From Paroedura picta (lineage: Eukaryota > Chordata > Lepidosauria > Squamata > Gekkonidae): 64,000 nucleotides of DNA. The notes under the pieces were generated by a model. It was not told where the DNA came from and searched no databases. It saw nothing but the letters and a program-made list of their open reading frames with translations. Below are positions 27,219 to 40,152 of the stretch, piece by piece. The position numbers and the translations under genes were made by a program. The first letter of the stretch is position 1, and each line of letters begins with the position of its first letter. The DNA lies in NCBI RefSeq assembly GCF_049243985.1, contig NC_135381.1:18959345-19023344 (forward strand), given 5' to 3'.

Positions 27219-27243
27219 ACACACACACACACACACACACACG
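27219..27243. repeat. (CA)n microsatellite
   Basis: About eleven CA units, uninterrupted. Confidence 0.9.
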
Positions 27244-27654
27244 TCTCCTCCCAAGAACATTTTTGGGCCCTTGTATACATTTGCATTTCCCCTGTAGGCA
27301 GCTGCAAGGAGGGAGGAGCATCCTCCCACTAGCCGCCTTTTGTGAAAATGTCTCTGCCGCAATTGCACACAGTGGCTTCCAAGACAAATGACCCTGTTGT
27401 TGCCACAGGCCTTCTGCTCACGGCAATATGGCTTGTTCCCTTCCCCTCCCAGATTTCCATGTTGGGATGCTGTGTAAAACGGGTGACCATGACTTTGCTT
27501 GGGTGCCCTCTTCCTTTTTTGAACACTACTGCCATCCAGTGGTCCAGAGTGGCACCATAGCTGGCTGCATCTAGGAGCAAAAGAGCGTAGGGAAAATCAT
27601 GGTCCCTCTCTTACTCATGTACACCCTCTCCAACAGTGGTCAGAAAGTCTGGAC

Positions 27655-27790
27655 CGGGGGTAGTCAAACTGCGGCTCTCCAGATGTCCATGGACTACAAT
27701 TCCCAGGAGCCCCTGCCAGCGCAAGCTGGCAGGGACTCCTGGGAATTGTAGTCCATGGACATCTGGAGGGCCGCAGTTTGACTACCCCTG
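27655..27790. mobile_element. Palindromic hAT MITE
   Basis: Both arms complete; TSD gtctggac on both sides. Confidence 0.9.
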
Positions 27791-28093
27791 GTCTGGACTA
27801 TGCAAATGTAGGTGTTTTTGTTTGTCAAGCCAGGATTCCCTAACCAGCTTACTGGGAAACTCCATTTGGGCCTACCTACCTTAGGTACAACTGACTTGGA
27901 AAAGAAATATACCGAAGTCCTTCCACCAAATTTTGGATGTTAAATTCAGTGCACAAAACCTCCCTCTGCATCCGGCTGTCCTATTGGTGGTGATCCCTTT
28001 TACTTTCTTGCCCCTCTTGGCCATCTTCTTCTCTTTGATGCATCCACCTTCATGGTGAGGCTTCACCACCACAAGGACAAATATGTCTTAGAG

Positions 28094-28229
28094 CAGGAGT
28101 ATTAAAACTGCAGGCCTCCAGATGTCCGTGGACTACAATTCCCAGAAGCCCCTGCCAGCGAATGCTGGCAGGGGCTCCTGGGAATTGTAGTCCACGGACA
28201 TCTGGAGGGCCGCAGTTTGACTACCCCTG
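28094..28229. mobile_element. Palindromic hAT MITE
   Basis: Both arms complete; TSD tcttagag / ccttagag. Confidence 0.9.
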
Positions 28230-30608
28230 CCTTAGAGATATGAAAGCTGATATTACTGGGTGCAGATTTTGGATTTGGGAGGATTCAGGAGAGCATGCAG
28301 TAAAGGAGGACTGAAACATCAGTTGCTCAGTTTTAGTCCTGGAACAGGCCTGGATGCCAGTCTCAGACCAGCATTCAAATACTTGGTGAATTTATCTGCC
28401 TGCCTCATGAATTGCCAGATACCTTTTCAATGTTTTTCCAGGCAGGGCTTCTATGCCTTGAACACTTGCTTCCTGCATTGCTAAAAGCACAGGAGCTCTG
28501 CCCAAACAATTAGGTGGCTCTAGCAGCAATGAGGCAGGGAGGGCAGGAGCTGCCCTCTCTTACTTGCCTGGAATGCACCATTCGGCACTACCGCTCTTAG
28601 GTTTGTTCCCTCTTAATAGGCAGAAGAGCAGCTGCTTGCGGGAGGCAGGAAGGCAACAAGGGAAGCATTTTCTGGCCAGGGGAAAGCGGCTCCCATCTGT
28701 GCTGAGCATGCCTGTCACGCAGGGTTCTGCCCGTCAAAGGAGGACAGCCGGATTTTGCCCAGTGCTTGGAAAACTTGGAATGGTGGGTTTGCAAAAATTA
28801 ACGAAAAATACAACCTGGTATTTTGACTTCTTGATCCACAGCATTTAGCAAGAGACTCTCACCTCCCAAACCCACTCCCCAGCCCTGCCTGGAAAGACAA
28901 CGGGCAGCATACCAGAAACACAGGTAGATTCTAATCCTTTCCCAGTTGTAGCAGACTTGAGCATCAAGTCTTTGACAAAAAAAGAGATGTTTTTCAGAGC
29001 ACGGAGCGAAACATGAATGCCTGAACTTCGTGGAGGTTAGTGGTGCAGCTGCAAAAGTTAGCAATCTGTCTTGGGGATAGGGGTAGTGAATTAAATGTTG
29101 GTGGCTAAAGCCTAAGGGTGGGGGAAGGGAGGGGAGAATCAGATGTGGGAAGATCTTGGGCATGTTTGTGGCAGGCACACAACCGGCTCATTCTAGCCGA
29201 GCTGTTAGAGAAATTGATGTTGCACTAGTTGGCATCAGCGAGATGTGGTGGGCAAGATGGCAGCTGCAAGCAGTTTGCGGCACTGCAGAGAGCCTGTCTT
29301 GCTTGCAGGAAGCCGGCAGGAGACCCCCTTCCTCCCGGGGGCCTCCACAGCCTTCCAGGTGTTTTTCATTCCTACTCCCAGCAGGGTCTGGGCTTGGCCA
29401 ATGCGCTTCCTTGCTTCCTGACCCATCTCCGGCATGCAAGAGATCCAGCAGTACAGAACTTGGAACGGCACATCAGTTGCTATGGCAACCTGGATGGAAT
29501 TGGGAGTCTTGAATTGGCTGCTGGTGATGTCAGACTTCTTTCTGTCCTGCCCGGCTGCCAGAAATAGGGAAGTTCCTGTACTCACCCACCCTTTGCACCC
29601 TCTCTCCTTCTGGCTTCCTGGTGGCAGAGTCTAGCTTGCCTGAGGGCAACCGGCTGGGATCAGAAGGATGCTTGCATCTCTAAAAAGAGGATTCACTCCA
29701 TCTGTATTCTGCTTATCATCATGTTTGGTGTTAGGAGAGGGCTCCTTCTTCCCGTGTTGGCCATATTACTGGGTTTCTTGTCCTCCAACGTGTGGCTTCA
29801 CTTGCTAGAGCCCTCTGCACCATTTCCCTAGCCTCTAATTTGTACTGAATAGATGCATTGGGCACGTTAACTCTCGCCCTCTGTTTTCTGGACACACAAG
29901 ATGATCCTGTTTGATCTGGAGAAGGGTGAGATGTGGGTTGCTGCACAGATGACCCTGCCTTAGGCTGCACGAGGTGACCTTTCAGGTTAATCCCACACCT
30001 ACACCTGCCTGACGCTCTTCCTCTCAGAAGACAATGCCAAGAGAGGCAAGGAGAGTTGGGAAGAATACAGCCTGACAGATTTCTGATCAATACCTAAAAC
30101 TGTTACCCGGCCCGTCTGCAGCTTGAACACTGACAGTGTGGTTTCTGTAGGGCAGATGCCAGAGAAAATCTGGAGCCCTGCAAATGGATCCCCACACAAA
30201 ACACCCAACAAGCTCTCCAACAAGTTCTTGGGGGGGAGAACCCATTTATTGCTGAACTGAGAGTTGATGGCCACTGACATCCACAAGGCAGAAGGATAAC
30301 GCCTTTGGGTCCCCTCCTTGAGGAGTCTAACTGCCAACAATCCAGCTGTTAGGAAAGGGCGTTTGGCAGTCAAAATGCAACCCCTCCCCATCTCTTCCAT
30401 CCACAATTTTTAAGCTGTCAGGAGCCTAAACTAGCCAATTTCCCTTTCTCCCCCCTGAAGGGGAAAATAAACTTTATTTAGTTTATCAATGACTTTACCA
30501 CCCAATGCTGTTCAGCCGTGTACTATTAAATAAAACAATTCCTGCAAAATTCATCACAACAGCTAAAATAGCAAGTACCACCGCTCCTCAAACTAGCTCA
30601 AAGGCATT
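28230..30608. other. Intergenic, no gene or repeat family recognised
   Basis: Mixed single-copy-looking DNA. Open frames up to 135 codons lack family motifs and splice context. The one notable site is an RFX X-box palindrome at 29476-29489. Confidence 0.4.
29476..29489. promoter_or_regulatory. RFX X-box motif
   Basis: GTTGCTATGGCAAC, a full match to the GTTRCYATGGYAAC type of RFX-binding palindrome. It may act as an enhancer site; a chance match cannot be excluded. Confidence 0.5.
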
Positions 30609-30616
30609 CTATAAAG

Positions 30617-30752
30617 CAGGGGTAGTCAAACTGCGGCCCTCCAGATGTCCATGGACTACAATTCCCAGGAGCCCCTGCCAGCGAATGCTGGCAGGGGCTT
30701 CTGGGAATTGCAGTCCATGGACATCTGGAGGGCCGCAGTTTGACTACCCCTG
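30617..30752. mobile_element. Palindromic hAT MITE, first of a tandem pair
   Basis: Complete arms. The 8-bp sequence ctataaag precedes it (30609-30616) and follows it (30753-30760). Confidence 0.95.
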
Positions 30753-30760
30753 CTATAAAG

Positions 30761-30860
30761 CAAAGGTAGTCAACTTGTGGTCCTTCAGATGTCCATGGAC
30801 TACAATTCCCATGAGCCTCTGCCAGCAGACATTTGGAGGACCACAGGTTGACTACCCCTG
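30761..30860. mobile_element. Palindromic hAT MITE, second of a tandem pair
   Basis: Starts CAAAGGTAGTCAACTTGTGG and ends GACTACCCCTG. A third ctataaag follows at 30861-30868. The centre and part of the right arm are deleted. It belongs to the CCTGTGGTCCTCC subtype, unlike its neighbour's CTGCGGCCCTCC subtype. Confidence 0.9.
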
Positions 30861-31178
30861 CTATAAAGAATCTTTCCATTAAATTCAGAAAGCCATCAAG
30901 AAGGGCAGCAACCTCACCTCCAGAGGGAGAAAGCTGCATGGTCTGGAGGGACCCAACAGGTAGGGCTGAGCTCCTCATGTCTTTCCACAGGGCCTCCATG
31001 GCTCTGTGCAATGCACATGTTTGCAATTTTCCTGCTTAACTCCCAGGCATACAAGGCCCCATTTGGATAGAACCACGGCATAAAGAACAGGAGCTTCAGA
31101 CTTCCCCCTTCATGCCATTTTCCTGACTTGAAATGGCTATGGGGAGAGCGTTACATGCTGTCTAGGGAGCTGTCCATA

Positions 31179-31398
31179 TTGTTGTTGCTACTGTCAACCA
31201 TTCAGTTGTGTCCGACTCTTGGTGATCCCATGGCACAGCTGTCGCCACGGCCCACAATCCCGCACCATCTCCCTCAGCCATGCAACGTTCTGGCCAGTGT
31301 CCATCCTGAATGCATCCAACCACCACGCCCTTTGTCGGCCTGGTTTCTTTTTTTCTACTGACCAATCCTAGCACAATTGCTTTCTCCAATGAGTAGGA
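31179..31398 (-). mobile_element. BovB/RTE-like LINE 3' fragment, diverged
   Basis: 'gttgttgctactgtcaaccattcagttgtgtccgactcttggtgatcccatgg', later 'tttctccaatgagtaggatt', follows the reversed BovB 3' end. More diverged than the copy at 13.33 kb. Confidence 0.6.
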
Positions 31399-32310
31399 TT
31401 GCAGGATACGGTTAGTGAGCCAGAGTTTCGTGATTTTGCCTACTCATGATATATCAGACTTTATGTGCTGTAATATTTCCTTGTCCATATACTATTCAAT
31501 AAATATGAAGGTTCCCTTCATAGGACAAAGCTGGGGTCAGATGCAAGATGTGCAAAGGCAGATGTAGCACCACAGGCAGATGTGCTGAGCCCCATCTGAA
31601 CATCTGCAAAGACTTCGCAAAAGCACACCTGTGATGGACCTGGCTGAGGACTGTGTACAATACAGCTGGCTCCTCAGTTAAAGCTGGTTTTCATAGTGGA
31701 CTACCGTGCATGGAACTTGAGATCTTTTGATATTGGAGGAGATGGTTGTTTCTATGCTCTGACCTCAAGGCATCTAGGGCTTCAACAACAGCACCTTGGA
31801 TTAAATTTGGAAACAAGGTGATAGCTGTGCAGCTGGAGTAGTACAGATCTTATTCAGTGACGCTGGCACAACCCAGTGAGGAGGCCTTGTTTTGTGCTAA
31901 TGGAAGTCTTCAAGGGAAATCCTGAAGAACGTTTGTTATACTAACCTGAGCTGGGTGTTACTAAGACATGCATAAGGGAGGCAAGGTCAGTTTTCTCTAG
32001 CAATGGTTGCAGCTGGAAAATTAAACTTAGGTGGAAAAGGGAGCTCTTTGTCCGGGACAATAGAGTCTAGAAACACTCCTCAGATATAAGTGTCTTCTTT
32101 CAGGGTGGGGGGACAGAACACGATCCAGAATAAGCATAATACATGTCCTGTTCTACCTGAAGCAGCTCTGTCTTGTTTGGATTTTCAATTTATTTAACCT
32201 AACCTAGTCTTTCCAGGAATCTGTTTCCAGGAATCAGTTAAGCCCTTTTCAGTGACTCCAAAACTTTTTATCCTTTCTGCATTCTTGAGGAGTCTACTGT
32301 GTACCTTAGC
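31399..32310. other. Intergenic, nothing recognised
   Basis: A/T-balanced sequence with no long open frame and no repeat signature that I can name. Confidence 0.4.
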
Positions 32311-32311
32311 T

Positions 32312-32383
32312 CTGGGGTAGTCAACCTGTGGTCCTAACAGATGTTCATGGACTACAATTTCCATGAGCCCCTGCCAGCGTTTG
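32312..32383. mobile_element. Half of a palindromic hAT MITE
   Basis: Left arm only, from TGGGGTAGTCAACCTGTGG to gccagcgtttgct. It ends at the centre of symmetry and continues into unrelated 'gtgtgtgtcgtgcc'. Confidence 0.8.
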
Positions 32384-32969
32384 CTGTGTGTGTCGTGCCA
32401 AAGCTTTTCCTTTCAACCACACTGCTGCCTCACTGGAATGCAGTGGACTTTGATTCCATATCAGCACTGGCTCCTGTGCTTGAATGAATCTGTCCTCTGG
32501 TGCTGCCCCTGCTGGGCATAGAGGGAAATGAGTTGCTTGCAGACTTTGCTATGCAACTGGGGGGTGGGGGGAGAACTCCCAGTAGGGCAGCCAGAAGCAA
32601 CTGTGTAGCTTACCCTGTGTCTACTACAGGTAGTTCCGGACCCTTTGGGATCTTGAGGAGCCAAATGTTAATACCGTATCTTCCTTCCCCTCCCCACAAG
32701 CGGCAATAAATCAAACACTTTGCAAGAGATCTGTGATGAAGATGTGAGATCTTTTGATGTGTTCAATGCTATGGATGACAGCTGGAGAGTTACATGATTC
32801 CTTTGAGGCAAGGGTTAAACTTCCCCTCACACTATTTCCCTAATAAAAATTGCCATTGGCCCTTCTTAGGGAAGAGACAAGCAGTTGACATTGCCAGACT
32901 GGAGCCTTCTAAGTCTATTGATTTCAATGGACTTTGAAAGGTACAATTCTGTTTACAATTTCACTGCTA

Positions 32970-33052
32970 TCCATCCACCCATCCATCCATCCCTACTACC
33001 TATCCACCCGTCCATTCATCCCTACCTATCCACCCACCCACCCATTGCTCCC
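32970..33052. repeat. Degenerate (CATC/CACC)n repeat
   Basis: Imperfect run of atcc/accc tetranucleotides. Confidence 0.8.
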
Positions 33053-33418
33053 TTTCTCACTTGGACTCAAATTGAGTCAATATAACCAACAGATGAGAGA
33101 GAACAGGATTCACACATATTTAAGTGTCTTCCCCTTCACCTGTACAGACAGCACTGTGCATGGTGTTTATTTTTAAACCAAGTGGTATTTGCCAGCAAAG
33201 AGGAACTCCCCTGTGTCTTCCTCTTTCCATTTCCCTCAGCATTTCCCTCCCTGCCAGGTTTACTTCTGGTATCAAAGCTATAAAATGCTGAAGTCACCCG
33301 AGAGCACTCAGACATTCCGGATTCACTGAAATAAAGGCCTGCTTTCTCTGATTGCAATGCAGCTTGTACACCTATAATTCTTCTGGGTCCACTGATAGAT
33401 TACCAAAATGTAGAATGG

Positions 33419-33487
33419 TTTGCTGGCAGGGGCTCATAGGAACTGTAGTCCATAGACATCTGGAGGACCACAGGTTGACTACCCCTG
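33419..33487. mobile_element. Half of a palindromic hAT MITE
   Basis: Right arm only. It starts at the centre (tttgctggcaggggctc) and ends GACTACCCCTG. Confidence 0.8.
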
Positions 33488-33699
33488 GTTTAAAACAACT
33501 TTAAGATGAGGAACAACTAACACAATACAGCAGCCTCTAAACTTTGGGCAAGTCCATAAATTCTCACTTCTTTAACACACCAAAAAAGGGAACTGTCTTC
33601 AAATTTCAAATTGTATCCCTGGGTTATTGCATGGTCACCCATCTTTCTGCTTTTGATATCAAACTCCTTATCAGTAACAGAGGTGATAAAAGGTGCTTT

Positions 33700-33770
33700 T
33701 AAGAATTATTTATTTTATTTATATACCGCCCTCTCCTGAGGCTCAGGGCAGCTTACATAAAACTTAGTGG
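33700..33770 (-). repeat. LINE 3'-tail-like fragment
   Basis: 'ttatttattttatttatataccgccctctcctgaggctcagggcagc' is the reversed CR1/L2-type tail. Confidence 0.5.
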
Positions 33771-34766
33771 AACAGGGAATGTGTGAACTTGGCCTGTAGT
33801 TTTGTTACTGGACTTAAAATTACAAATGACTAATTAAGAGAGAGTTGTGTGACTCTTACTAAGCATTTGTGGAGAGGTCTAAATCCCTTCCTTGCAGATG
33901 CTGTTCACCCTTTCGCAGCCTCCCCATTTTCTTCCTGTATTTGCTCCATAGATGAATTTCTGTTAGATACCAGGACTGGCAACAGGCCTTGCTGACATTT
34001 GCAAGCAACAAGCTGCTGTGCCTTTCTCACAGCAGTGAAGAACTTGGGGTCACGCACTGGGTCTATGACTCCTGCCTTCCATGATCCTCCTCACATTCTG
34101 GCAGCTGCTGGCCATTCTTGTGTTATCAGCTCCTTAGTGGGAGTAGTATTTATAGCAACCAACCAAGTGGGGATTCCTGCCAGCCCCTCCCTTGCCCCTC
34201 CCTGCCCAGCCTTAAGCCTGGACTGGTGCAGAGCAAGCTCCCAGGACGCTCCCTACTTGGGTGGAGTGGAGCAGGGCGTGGTGGGCCGCAGGAGCGAAGG
34301 ATGGCCAAATGGCACGCTCTGAATCACCCAACCCACTCTGCCAAATACCAGGAAGCACTGAAATTCGCAGTGAGGAGGCCAAAGCTGACTGCAAGTTACA
34401 AAGAGATTATCAAATACATCTCAGTCCAGCTACATATATAAAATGTCATGTTTATAGACTATTTCAAATGTCTGCATAATGCTGGCCTTCCACGGCGTTC
34501 ACTTTTATGGATTGGCCTTGTTGCCTTAAATACATGGCAAGATCTGAACAGCAGCTACTGTGCCAATATCTAGTGTAGTCAGATGCTGGGCCAGAAGCTA
34601 CGTCACAGGTCTGTTTTCTTATTCCAGAGACAGAAACCATCCTGGGACCGTCCTAATTCTTGATGGGCTTGCATCATTCAGCCTGGGAAGGCCGGCAAGA
34701 AGCAACAAGGAACTTCCTACAGGATGGAGACATACTCAAAGGCACACTCCACAATGCTACCTAGAA

Positions 34767-35329
34767 CAGCCTTTTCCAACTTTCTTACTGTTGAGAAACC
34801 CCCAAAACATTCTTCAGGCTTCAAGAAACCCCAGAAGTGGTGGGATCGTGCAGAAGATGGTTGGGAAGCATAGCTGTGGACATGCCCACCTGGGGCCCCT
34901 CCACTTCCCACCCTCTACAGGCCCATCGTTGGTTATGGGGGGGGGTTGGGGGGGGTCAACAAGGTAAAGCAAGCACCGGGTCATGTCTGACCCTTGGGGT
35001 GACGCCCTCTAGCGTTTTCATGGCAGACTCAATACGGGGTGGTTTGCCAGTGCCTTCCCCAGTCATTACCGTTTACCCCCCAGCAAGCTGGGTACTCATT
35101 TTACCGACCTCGGAAGGATGGAAGACTGAGTTTACCTTGAGCCGGCTGCTGGGATTGAACTCCCAGCCTCATGGGCAGAGCATTCAGACTGCATGTCTGC
35201 TGTTGTACCACTCTGCGCTCATTATAAGGCCATACTATCTGATAAATGTTTAACATATTAAAAATAATTAACCCACCTATACGGGAAACCCTTTTGAGGC
35301 CATTAATAAACCCTGGTTTTGAAAGCCTG
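34767..35329. mobile_element. hAT-like MITE interrupted by a Sauria SINE
   Basis: It starts CAGCCTTTTCCAACTTT and ends GGTTTTGAAAGCCTG, with TSD acctagaa / acctagag. A Sauria SINE at 34961-35220 sits inside. Related to the element at 23525-23853. Confidence 0.8.
34961..35220 (-). mobile_element. Sauria SINE inserted in a hAT MITE
   Basis: Minus-sense: 'aaggtaaagcaagcaccgggtcatgtctgacccttgg' (tail), 'agcaagctgggtactcattttaccgacctcgg' (centre), ending in the tRNA-like head 'ccactctgcgctc'. Confidence 0.9.
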
Positions 35330-35416
35330 ACCTAGAGGGTATTGTTTTCTCCCTGCTACATTGTTCATACAGGCAGAAAGATAACACCCTACCCCAATTT
35401 TCCAATATTTGGCATT

Positions 35417-35590
35417 TTGTCAGTGTAGTGTGGTGGCTAGAGTCTTAGACTGGGTTCTGAGAAACCAAGGTTCAAATCCCTGCCCTGCCATGGAAACTTG
35501 CTAGGTAACCTTGGGCAAGTTATACACACTCAGCCTAACCTACCTCACAGGGTTGTTGTGAGGATAACTAGAGGAGAGAAAAGAGAAAGA
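35417..35590 (+). mobile_element. MIR/CORE-like tRNA SINE
   Basis: tRNA-like head 'tagtgtggtggctagagtc' with 'ggttcaaatccc', then 'taaccttgggcaagtt' and 'cctaacctacctcacagggttgttgtgaggataa', the body typical of MIR/CORE SINEs. It is older than the other tRNA SINEs here. Confidence 0.7.
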
Positions 35591-35997
35591 AAAGAGGGGT
35601 ATCAATGAAGCACATAAAGAAATAACTCTCAGGTTCTGAGCTAGTGCAAATCCAATTCCAATATCCAGAGATCTTTTTTAGCATGAATGGAATTCCCAGT
35701 GCCATAAAACACCTGAAACACCATCCAGCCTGGCAGAACAAAGGCACCACCAGCTGTGGCAGCAGACTAGTGCCAGCAAGGTATTAATGTTATTTACTCT
35801 ATAGTTTCCATCTGTTTAAACTTCATTCAGTATTAAGGACTTGGAGAAGAGAGAAAATGAATACCCACTACTGGGACCAGAAATCATGAAATCAACTTGT
35901 TTTGATTAATTTTAGCCTGTGCCACATCCAATGCTAGAAGGTCTTTGCTACAGAACAGAATTAATAGGGGAAAGAGAATATTGAAAGGAAGGGATTG

Positions 35998-36014
35998 CAG
36001 GTGGCTGCATTATA

Positions 36015-36045
<31 letters not shown>

Positions 36046-36250
36046 TTCTTACCCACCACTGGCTTGTGGTGGGTTACAATACAAAAAGTTCCATAACAAT
36101 AACCCACCCCCCAATAAAACCACACAAAATAGTACATAAACCTCCCCAATATGTCAGAAAAAAAGAATTTTACACCCCATGGAATGCTTGCCACCCAGGC
36201 AGCAGGGGGCTGCATCAAAAAAACCATCACCCCAGATGGTGAAGGGTGGC
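35998..36250 (-). repeat. LINE 3' region with (TTA)n tail
   Basis: (TTA)n of about 11 units, then 'cttacccaccactggcttgtggtgggttacaatacaaaaagttcc', the reverse of an L2/CR1-type 3' end. Confidence 0.55.
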
Positions 36251-38402
36251 AGACATTTCAATGGTATACTTCCTAATGGGGGGGCCTAGCCAGATCTTCC
36301 TCCTACACTGGCCTCAGCCGTAAACCTGCATGGATCCAAAACAAAACTCCTGAATGAAAGCTACATATTAGGACTAACAGCACAACAATGTGTGGAAGTT
36401 TTCAAATTATGTAGAATTCTTCATCGTCAGGCTAGATATTTTTTTAAAAAGAGGGAGGATGTCCCAGGCCATGATCTTAAGCTCTTGTCTTGCAAGCGTC
36501 CTCTGCATAATGCTGAGCAGATATGCCCATTTAAAGTGATGCTCGTGTCAGGATGCTGCGGCCCCTGAGGTGAGAGAGGTGGCTCCCATCTGGTGTGTCT
36601 GCCTGGCCAATAGCCAAGTCTTGCCCTCGCAGGGTCTCTTTCTTCTCCCATCCAGCCTTTCGCTATACTTGTCATCATGCTGACCCTGCAAAAAAAGCAG
36701 CTGCAAATCAATACCAAACTCGGGCGGAGACAGAACACCTTGGAGAGCTGATTCTTCTTGCGGGCTTCCTACCGAGAGCAGCTGAGAGAGGAGGAACCCG
36801 AGGATGGCTACTGGTTCAGCCGGTTCCTCTCCATTGTAGATGCAATGGAAGGTGAAAATGCTGGAAACAACCTGCCAGCAAAATATGGCATGTTGACATC
36901 TCCCCCCTCTCACGGAAACGCAGGTCCTTCCAGCACCTACAGGCATTCTAAATCAAAAACAAAGGAGCCCCACCCCCTTAGAGCACTTAGGGGCGCAGGA
37001 CCAGCAGCCACGAAGGAAGTACTGAGGTGACTCATGATTGTGGACCATCATGCAGGTTGATAAGCAAGACGATGTCAGGATGTATCAAACCATTTCTGAT
37101 TAGCATGCATAATATCTATTTATAATGCATGGTTTCCCCCCCCCCTATTGTTCTTTGACATTGCTGAACCAACACTACAGCCACGTTCCAGAAGATGAAG
37201 CCCCTGCAGGCACACCAAGCAGCAGGATGGGTGCCTCTTGCCTGCAGAAGTTTCAGGCCACTTTAATCCCGAGGTTTTGCCTTATCCTTTGGGCCACCTT
37301 TTTCGGAATCCTTGGTCAACTGTTTGGGTTGGCCTTTGTTGTGGGTACTTCTGGAGTGGCATTAAATCCTCAGAGGCAGGGGCCCGTGGCAATGAGCCTG
37401 GAAAACTACAATCCACTTTGATTATACAGCCCTCTTTTTTGATGAGACTCACGGTGGCCCACAATGCACATTGTCCTTCGGCTCCTCTGCAGTACCTGCA
37501 GCTCTTCCATTTTTAAAGCATCTCTTCATACTTGCCTATGGTTCACACAGCAATGTGGGGGGGGGGGGAGCTTGTTTCCATGGGAAAGCCAGGAGCGGCT
37601 TCTTCCAGCATGACTTGCTGGGGGTTGCCATGGAGAAGTGGGCTGGATCGCAGAAACTGTGGTGCTGGATGACATGGGCATAGCAGGTGCTTTCCAAGGG
37701 TGGGGTAGAAATGGAGACCTGGGGGAGCAGACATTGCAGCCCAGCTGGCAACCACTGGACAAGCCTTCCAATACCTTTGTCCTTCCAGTAAGCAGGGAAC
37801 ATGGCTGCCACTGGCTCTTGTGCCCATGGCCAGTGTCTTCCTGGCTCCTGCTCAGCTGCAACGGATTGTTTTCTTGTCACCCTGTGCCCCCTCGCCAGCT
37901 GCTCACTTTGTCATACCCACATTCAAGAGCTGCTCCTCTCTGCATTTGGATCCCTCCAACCAGCTTCTTTCACCCCCCCCCCCACTCCTACCAAAGCACC
38001 GGACGGCATGCACGAGGTTACTCACTGCACAACCACACAAGCCCCATACAGGTTAGGCCGAGAGGTGTTCATGCGTTGGATAAAGACTTCCCGGCACTTT
38101 GGGCATTCAAACCCAACACAGAGACATTGCTTTGGGAGCGTGGTTCAGAGTTTTGGATTCATCATAATGCGGTCCTAGGGACCCTTGCATGGGAGTAAGC
38201 CCCAGTGAATAGACATGAGGACAGCGCAAATCGTTTTAGGATTCCATTATCAGTGGCCAGTCGGAAAGGTTGTGACTTGGTGACAGAGCACATGCTTTGC
38301 ACACACAAAATCCCAGGTAGCTGATGATGGGGAACACCTCTCTGTGTTTGAGGTGCTGCCAATAAGAGAGATCCAAGCTAGATGGATCAGCTGTCTTTCG
38401 CA
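36251..38402. other. Intergenic, no gene assigned
   Basis: Several open frames of 90-186 codons overlap on both strands, which suggests composition rather than coding. One at 37125-37421 encodes a hydrophobic stretch but has no recognised family or exon borders. Confidence 0.4.
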
Positions 38403-38410
38403 GTATAAAG

Positions 38411-38530
38411 CAGGGGTAGTCAAACTGCGGCCCTCCAGATGTCCATGGACTACATTTCCCATTCGCTGGGAGGGGCTCATGGGAATTATAGTCCATGGAC
38501 ATTTGGAAGGCCGCAATTTGACTACCCCTG
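38411..38530. mobile_element. Palindromic hAT MITE, centre deleted
   Basis: TSD gtataaag on both sides. The inner left arm is shortened so the arms meet at cccattcgctggg. Confidence 0.9.
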
Positions 38531-40152
38531 GTATAAAGCAGCATCATATGTGCTCATTCCCCCCAAACACACCAGAAGTCCACAAAGCAAGGCAAGAAAG
38601 TGACCGTCTTCTCATTTGTCCTTGTCTGAGATGTTGCCCCTGAACATGGAGGTTCCATTCAACTCTCAATGCTAATAGCAATCATTGTTTTAAGCCATTT
38701 TTCATAAGCAAATTAGGGCTGCAATTTACATCTGACCAAAAAGATGTCCCCAAATCAGCAAGATGGTAAATTAAAAACAAAAACATCTGCAAAAGCAGTA
38801 TGGTAGAAGAGCATACATCCTCCTTAACATTGGTAGGAATACTTGCTTCAATGTGAAACTTGAGCATGATGTGCAAGTGTGCCTAAATGCATTTTCCCCC
38901 TTCAAGGTTATTTATTTCCTGGCAAATGTCTGCAGATTTAATCAATTAAGGCCCACAAATTAATTGACTGCAGTCTAATTAGGTGACAGGCTATGACAAG
39001 CAAAGTTTCAATAAGTTCTTGCATTGTCCAGGTCTGGGTAAGGCGCAGCATTCACACGTGATAGGTCCCCACCCAGTGACTTCTCCCAGAAAACAACACT
39101 AAGAAGTACCCTTGCAGCTTTGGCTTCCATCACTTGTGAACACTTGTTGCACAGAGAGTTTGCAAAGACAGCACTTTACCTGGTAAAGCCGACTGCTGCG
39201 TCGACACCACTGCAAGCACAGGAAGTGTGGGCGACATTCACCCGAACATCTGGGTGCATGCAGCTGGGACCCCTGCGGCTTCTTTGGTTAGCCTGCAACC
39301 CGACGTTGGATTAGGCAGTTCAGGGCAGGAACAGGGGTCTGGCAAACTCTTCCCCGCCCCTCCCCGGATGCAAAACGGAGATATGCACATGTCCCCAGGC
39401 GTAAATTCCTTTGCACACAATCGGACGTATTTCGAACTGAAATGTGCATGGAACTGCAGCCACACTGTTGCCCAAACTGGACGGTTTTGACTTGCGAACA
39501 AGTAGGGCTGGGGCGGGGCTCTAGCGGTAGCCTTGTGCCGAGCGCGCGAAGGTGGAGCCAGGCAGGGAGGGGCCCGGGGCTGCCCCCACCTGCGCCCAAC
39601 CCAAGAAGAGGCCAGTTCTCCGAGGAGGGGGGAGCGCTGCCCCACAGCGGAACCGGCGCACGAGGGGGGGGTAGCCCCCTCCCCAGCAGCAACACCAGCG
39701 GCAAGCGCCTCGGGCGAGGTGGCCATTGCAGCTTTCCTAGGGTCGGGTGATTGACAGCCCGTGTAGCAGAGGCTGGGTGGAGCCGCTGGGTGGGGTCAGG
39801 GACAGGCGGCTGGGTGGGGAAGCCAACGCCGAGCGGAGAAGAGGGGGAGCCGGGCGGCGACAGAGCCAGCGCCCGCAGTTTTCGCGCAGCCCTCCCGGGG
39901 AAGCCGGAGCCGGCCAGGTAGGGGGCTGGGTGGAAGCAGCCCCCCGCGCCCCTTCGGCCGCCGGCCCCACCCACCCAGCACCCACCCACTCCTGCGTCCC
40001 CGCCCGCCCGGAGCTCGGTGGAGACGCGCCGAGAGAAAGTAAGTCCCTCGGCTGGGTGCAGTCGCGGGCGGAGAAAGGGCTGGGCGGGCGGAGGAGGCGC
40101 CAGCCCAGGAAGCGGCAGCCCAGCGCGCCTGGCTCCGGGGGGCGGGCTGGTT

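Noticed and set aside
37125-37421. 98-codon frame with a hydrophobic segment
   Set aside because: One membrane-like stretch can arise by chance; no family, no exon borders.
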